This document shows positions 60,284 to 64,000 of a stretch of DNA of 64,000 nt, in pieces. The notes below the pieces were generated by a model. It searched no databases. It was given only the letters and a program-made list of their open reading frames with translations, and was not told the origin of the DNA. The translations under genes and the position numbers were made by a program. Each line of letters begins with the position of its first letter. Within the stretch, counting starts at the first letter, position 1. The stretch is from CADEDH01 sp965216205 (GTDB taxonomy: Bacteria > Actinomycetota > Acidimicrobiia > Acidimicrobiales > SZUA-35): positions 3,038,001 through 3,102,000 of the forward strand of contig OZ244139.1 in the NCBI GenBank assembly GCA_965216205.1, written 5' to 3'.

Positions 60284-60934
60284 TCATGGTGACCGCGGGT
60301 GGGCGCGGTGGTCGGGTGTGGTGGTGAGTTCTCGTAGGACTGTGTGGGCGAGCTCTCGCTTGGTGTCGTCGAGGTCGAGGTCGTCCCAGCTTCGGGTGCG
60401 GTCGAGCCAGCGGTTCGCCCACGACGCGGTGGTCTGGTGAATGTGGAAGATGAGGTCGGCGGCCATGGCCGAGTAGTGCACCCGGTCGGGGAACTCGAGT
60501 TGGTTGTCGACCCATCGGGGCATCGCGTCGCGGAGGGCGGCGAGGATTTCCTGCTCGTTGGCGACAGTCGCTTCGAGGTGACGGCGAAGCGTGTCGATCT
60601 CGCGGTGTTGGAGGAGGAACGTCTTGACCGCCCCCTCGGATTCGAACGACAGCGGACTGACCGGCTCGCCGAGCCACTGCTCCAGCGCTTGGCGCCCCTT
60701 GGGGGTGATGGCGTAGACGGTTCGGTCGCGAGCGCCGTTCGACTCGACCGTTGCCGATGCGAACCCCGCCTCGGCCAAGCGCCGAGTTTCTCGGTAGATG
60801 GCTGCTTCGGTGCGCGGCCAGATCTCCGAGAGGGCACTGCGGCGCATGTACTTGGTCAGGTCATAGGCCGAGAAGGGTCGCAGTGACAGTACGCCGAGTA
60901 ACGCGTAGGTCGTCGTCGTAGTGCGTGCGGCCAC
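60284..60934 (-). CDS. PadR family transcriptional regulator
   Basis: 216 residues from GTG 60934. N-terminal PadR winged helix: TYALLGVLSLRPFSAYDLTKYMRRS, WPRTEAAIYRETRRLAEAGFA, RTVYAITPKGRQALEQWL. The C-terminal helical half is the usual dimer/ligand region. TTG 60952 is an in-frame alternative but would put the start inside the operator. Divergent from an acetyltransferase-like gene, which it probably controls together with itself. Confidence 0.85.
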   Translation of the reverse strand: MAARTTTTTYALLGVLSLRPFSAYDLTKYMRRSALSEIWPRTEAAIYRETRRLAEAGFASATVESNGARDRTVYAITPKGRQALEQWLGEPVSPLSFESEGAVKTFLLQHREIDTLRRHLEATVANEQEILAALRDAMPRWVDNQLEFPDRVHYSAMAADLIFHIHQTTASWANRWLDRTRSWDDLDLDDTKRELAHTVLRELTTTPDHRAHPRSP

Positions 60935-60944
60935 ACCCTTGACA

Positions 60945-60963
60945 ATACTCAACTTCAGAGTAT
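60945..60963. promoter_or_regulatory. PadR operator candidate
   Basis: ATACTC-N7-GAGTAT perfect inverted repeat between the divergent PadR and GNAT-like genes. A third half-site GAGTAT stands at 60981-60986, just before the plus-strand gene. Confidence 0.6.
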
Positions 60964-60997
60964 CTTGCTAGTCAAACATAGAGTATGTGGAGCAACC

Positions 60998-61714
60998 ATG
61001 GCTGGCCCCGAGACGAACGATGACCTACGGATCGAGGTCGGCCTGGAGAGCGATCTCGAACCGACGGTCCGACTCGAGCTCGAGCGGATCTACCTCGCCA
61101 GCTACGACCGCGCGGATATCGACTGGTTCCGACACCGGCTCGCCGGTCTCACCGCCGTCGCTGTCGGCTGGGTCGGTGACGATGTGATCGGCTTCGGGGC
61201 ACAAGGCATCCGAACGCTCGACCTCGGCCCGATCGGCTCACAGCAGGTGCTCGACGCAGGCTTCACCTGTGTCGATCCGGCGCGGCGAGTGAGCGGAGCA
61301 GGTAGCAAGGTCGGTCCGGCACCGGTCGAATGGCTCGTGGAGCACACCGATACGCCCCCGCCCGCCCTCGAGGCGATGACCATCGCCAACCCTGTCATGC
61401 TCCACATCGCCATGAAGTACCGACCTGGGGTCTGGCCAACCGGAACTCCGTCCGAGATCGTCGACACCCTCCTTGCACCGTCCACGACACAGAAGGAGGT
61501 CGGCTGCATCGTTGCCGCAGGGCTCGGCGCATCCTCCTACGACGCCGACCTCTGGGTGATGCACCACGACGAGAACCACGGCGCCCCGAGGATCGCCCGA
61601 ATCGACATCGACCCGGTCACGCAACCTCTGTTCCGCCGAGTCGACTTCGCCGCCGGCGACCGGCTACTCCACCTCGCCTGGAACCGTCAACCCCCTGCCA
61701 TCTGGTTCGACTAG
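60998..61714 (+). CDS. Protein with a GNAT-like N-terminal region, unknown
   Basis: 238 residues from ATG 60998. The first 110 residues could be a diverged GNAT acetyltransferase (LESDLEPTVRLELERIYLASYDRADIDWF, VAVGWVGDDVIGFGAQGIR, FTCVDPARRVSGAGSKV). The rest includes LEAMTIANPVMLHIAMKY and a C-terminal LLHLAWNRQPPAIWF that match no family I know. Controlled by the divergent PadR gene, which suggests a stress- or compound-induced function. Confidence 0.6.
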   Translation: MAGPETNDDLRIEVGLESDLEPTVRLELERIYLASYDRADIDWFRHRLAGLTAVAVGWVGDDVIGFGAQGIRTLDLGPIGSQQVLDAGFTCVDPARRVSGAGSKVGPAPVEWLVEHTDTPPPALEAMTIANPVMLHIAMKYRPGVWPTGTPSEIVDTLLAPSTTQKEVGCIVAAGLGASSYDADLWVMHHDENHGAPRIARIDIDPVTQPLFRRVDFAAGDRLLHLAWNRQPPAIWFD

Positions 61715-61818
61715 ACACCTCGACGCCCTCGGATTCGGCGAGAGCATCGCTGCCTTGACATGAGCGCTCACGGGCGCCACGTGGATGGCCCGTCGTGGCC
61801 CTTGCAGCGTGCCAACGG

Positions 61819-62130
61819 TCACCGCCCGGAACGGCTATCGCGTCCAAACTCCACTCGCAGCTCGAGTCGACGCTTCGCAGTCCTGGGTCCGTAGCGCTTG
61901 TGAACCGCTTGCCTGCTCACACCGAGTCTGTCGGCAATCTCGGCCCATGACGCGCCGGCCGAGCGGGCCCTTTCCACGCAGTCATCTGCGAGCACGCCGA
62001 CCACGGCCTCGATGGCGGGAATATCCTCGACACAGGCGAGCTCGTCGTCCTCGCGCCACACCCGTTCGAGAGCAGATCGGATCGCCGATTCGAGTTCGTG
62101 TCTGCGGTCGGCCACGACGCAAGCGTACAC
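61819..62130 (-). CDS. Small helix-turn-helix protein
   Basis: 103 residues from GTG 62130, with AGGAG nine bases upstream. A helical N-terminus (RHELESAIRSALERVWRED) precedes a helix-turn-helix of the sigma-factor region 4 / Fis-like type: SAGASWAEIADRLGVSRQAVHKRYGP. A basic C-terminal tail follows. Divergent from the serine hydrolase gene, with two operators between them; its ribosome-binding site lies in operator 1, so it is probably autoregulated. Confidence 0.75.
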   Translation of the reverse strand: MYACVVADRRHELESAIRSALERVWREDDELACVEDIPAIEAVVGVLADDCVERARSAGASWAEIADRLGVSRQAVHKRYGPRTAKRRLELRVEFGRDSRSGR

Positions 62131-62134
62131 GCTC

Positions 62135-62151
62135 GTCAACTCCTGGTTGAC
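62135..62151. promoter_or_regulatory. Operator 1, GTCAAC-N5-GTTGAC
   Basis: Perfect 17-bp inverted repeat, overlapping the 5' leader of the minus-strand HTH gene. Same half-sites as operator 2. Confidence 0.7.
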
Positions 62152-62162
62152 GCTCCGTTTCT

Positions 62163-62179
62163 GTCAACTATAGGTTGAC
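62163..62179. promoter_or_regulatory. Operator 2, GTCAAC-N5-GTTGAC
   Basis: Second 17-bp copy, centred 28 bp from operator 1 and ending four bases before ATG 62184 of the serine hydrolase gene. The spacing leaves no room for a normal promoter plus leader downstream, so binding should block transcription or translation start directly. Confidence 0.7.
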
Positions 62180-62183
62180 AGGT

Positions 62184-63233
62184 ATGAGTAGTGACCTCCT
62201 TCGCGAGTTGCAGCACTACCGGCGCCGCGTGCGCGTGCCCGCAGCGATCGCCGCGGTGACCGACGCCGAGGGCGTGCTCGCCATCGAGGTCGTCGGCACC
62301 CGATCGAGAGCCCAGCCAGCAAGCGTCGCCACGATCGATGATCAGTGGCACATCGGTTCGTGTGGGAAGTCGCTCACTGCACTGCTCTACGCCCGCCTTG
62401 TCGAGGCCGGCCTGGCGGCGTGGCACACCCCGGTGAGCGATCTGTTCCCCGATGTCGGTCCGATCGACCCCGGCTGGGCCGACCCGACCGTCGACGACCT
62501 GCTGCGCTGTCGCGCCGGCGTCACGCCGAACCCGTCGCCTTTCGAGATGCGACGCCTGTACGAGCGAACCGATCCGGTTGTCGACCAGCGGTCCGATGCG
62601 GCGGCGACAGTCCTTCGATCCTCCCCGAAAGACCCTGGCCGATTCCGCTACTCGAACCTCGGCTACGTCATCGTGGGCGCCGCAATCGATCGCCTCGCCG
62701 GGATGGCCTACGAGGACGCGATGCAACACTGGGTGTGGGGACCACTCGGCATCACCTCTGCTGGCCTGGGTCCACCGCAACGCGTCCTTGGCCACCGTCC
62801 GCGCGTCCAGCTCGGTGCAGTAGCCGCTGGCAAGGGACGTCCCGCCCCTCCCGGCGATCGCACCAGCGCCGACAACCCTCTCCTCTTCAACCCCGCTGGC
62901 CGGTGGCACCTCACGCTCCCCGACTGGGCGCGGGTCCAGCGTGTCTTCCTGCAAGGTGCCTCGCCCCTCTTGTCCCACGAGTCGATCGACCACCTGCTCG
63001 CCGATCCCCTCTCGGGCAGAAGCGGCCGGTCGATGTCGATGGGGTGGGCCGCGGGCCAGAGCCTCGGCGCGACCCACGCGATGCAGGGCTCGAACACCAT
63101 GTGGGCAGCAACCGCTGCCATGGATCGCCACGCTCAGCTCACCGCACTGGTTGTGAGCAACGACGGCCGCACCCGGGTCCTCACCACCTCAGCCATGCTG
63201 GCGGGCAGCCTGCTTCAGGTGTTCCGGCAATAG
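62184..63233 (+). CDS. Serine hydrolase, class C beta-lactamase family
   Basis: 349 residues from ATG 62184. The SxxK motif is IGSCGKSLTA, followed by the Tyr motif YSNLGYVIVGAAIDRLAG; a C-terminal SNDGRTR-type strand takes the place of the KTG region (ALVVSNDGR). No signal peptide, so cytoplasmic and more likely an esterase or peptidase than a true beta-lactamase. Its start abuts an operator of the divergent HTH gene. Confidence 0.82.
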   Translation: MSSDLLRELQHYRRRVRVPAAIAAVTDAEGVLAIEVVGTRSRAQPASVATIDDQWHIGSCGKSLTALLYARLVEAGLAAWHTPVSDLFPDVGPIDPGWADPTVDDLLRCRAGVTPNPSPFEMRRLYERTDPVVDQRSDAAATVLRSSPKDPGRFRYSNLGYVIVGAAIDRLAGMAYEDAMQHWVWGPLGITSAGLGPPQRVLGHRPRVQLGAVAAGKGRPAPPGDRTSADNPLLFNPAGRWHLTLPDWARVQRVFLQGASPLLSHESIDHLLADPLSGRSGRSMSMGWAAGQSLGATHAMQGSNTMWAATAAMDRHAQLTALVVSNDGRTRVLTTSAMLAGSLLQVFRQ

Positions 63234-63353
63234 CGGGCATCGGCTGGACCAACCATCACCCGGGTCGTCATGCCGTTGCAGCGCGCCGATCCAGGGGCGA
63301 AGGTCGAGCACTGTCGATCGGGTGCCGACGCCCCGGCCCGGCAAGCAGTCGCG

Positions 63354-64000
63354 CTACTGCTGGCCGCGTTTCGCTGGCGTGGCGATCGCCTGACGGATGG
63401 CTGCGATGCAATCGTCGGGGTGGCTGTCCGTGAGCCCGTGTCCGGCTGCGGGTAGCAGTCGCGCTGTGCCTCGTGGCGTGGTCGTGTTGATGCGGTCGAC
63501 GAGTTGAGCGGCATCGAACGCGCTGGAATCTGCTCCCGCGAGGACGCGAACAGGAACGGTGATGGACTGGAGCTCTCTGTTGGTGAAGACCGGACAGGGT
63601 GGGATCTTGATCGGGTGGCCTCGCTGGGCTTGAAGCAGGAGCGCCATTGCCTCCTTGTCAGCGAGGAGTGGTTGGCGGAGACGGGGGGCGAGCCAATGTC
63701 GGACCGCTTCGGGCATGTAGAGCAGCGAGTCCGCAGCGAGACGCTCCAACTCATCAGTTTCAACAGCTTGAGATCGACGATCCCGACCGGCTCGAAGCCG
63801 ACGAGCGAGGCAACACCCTCCGGCTTCATGGCGTAGGACAGGGCGATGAAACCGCCGAGTGAGGCGCCGACGATGTGTGGCTTGGCGATGCCGAGAGCGT
63901 CGAGCGTTTCGCCGAGCCAGGTTGCGTAGTCGGCTGCGGTGGTGAAGCCGATGTCGGGTTCGGAGTGGCCGACGTCTCCCAAGATGTCGATGGCGTAGAC
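63354..64000 (-). pseudogene. Alpha/beta hydrolase, frameshifted and cut by window end
   Basis: The minus strand from 64000 reads YAIDILGDVGHSEPD, ADYATWLGETLDALGI, and the nucleophile elbow IVGASLGGFIALSYAM. After LKLLKLM the frame breaks near 63750 (one base seems missing). The next frame goes on LERLAADSLLYMPEAVRHW to RVLAGADSS (Asp) and AAGHGLTDSHP (His), completing a Ser-Asp-His triad. The start lies beyond the window. The 120 bp between it and the serine hydrolase gene (63234-63353) show nothing recognisable. Confidence 0.78.

Overview
The window is very GC-rich, tightly packed and mostly operonic, with frequent ATGA/GTGA start-stop overlaps and many GTG starts. Gene content suggests an actinobacterium, most likely a marine or soil Acidimicrobiia (Ilumatobacter-like). 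Pointers are the F420/LLM oxidoreductase, many CaiB/BaiF CoA-transferases, a fused indolepyruvate:ferredoxin oxidoreductase, an OmpATb-like protein and a PIN-PhoH fusion. This placement is inferred from gene families, not from a marker gene.

Layout. 1-5.2 kb: a cut TPP enzyme, a MerB-like gene (823-1539) with two in-frame TGA codons, a lipoprotein, a tail-anchored repeat protein, an OmpA/BON protein and a secreted EEP hydrolase. 5.2-11.5 kb: indolepyruvate:ferredoxin oxidoreductase, an RraA-like protein, a Rid protein and an MFS exporter. 11.5-12.6 kb: a broken AbiEi/DUF559 gene between two near-identical 59-bp palindromes. 12.6-19.2 kb: hydrolases (dienelactone hydrolase, amidase, nicotinamidase) and a MoxR/VWA/unknown operon. 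19.3-31.5 kb: TetR, membrane proteins, a spermidine-synthase-like protein, GAF plus a subtilase-kinase fusion, a cyclopropane synthase, a TIR-like membrane protein, PrsW and an AAA ATPase. 31.5-39 kb: an LLM oxidoreductase, a MoxR/DUF58/DUF4129 operon, a nitronate monooxygenase-like enzyme and a secreted protease. 39-57.3 kb: acyl-CoA catabolism (CoA-transferases, acyl-CoA ligase, enoyl-CoA hydratases, acyl-CoA dehydrogenase, a CODH/XDH-type large subunit), ending in an ADP-ribosyltransferase-like gene. 57.4-64 kb: an accessory region with three regulators and clear operators, an odd tRNA-Trp-like gene with tandem repeats, and several truncated or frameshifted genes.

Most notable: the gene at 823-1539 is one continuous frame interrupted only by two TGA codons (1120-1122 and 1315-1317). 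These fall exactly where organomercurial lyase MerB has its two catalytic cysteines (Cys96 and Cys159). The second TGA is followed immediately by a two-tier hairpin with a 7-bp upper stem and a GGUC apical loop, as expected of a bacterial SECIS element. I read this as a di-selenocysteine MerB homologue. Other unusual items are the palindrome-flanked nuclease-like gene with covarying stems, the subtilase-kinase fusion, the ADP-ribosyltransferase-like gene closing a CoA-transferase operon, and the tRNA-Trp-like gene with repeated 3' ends.
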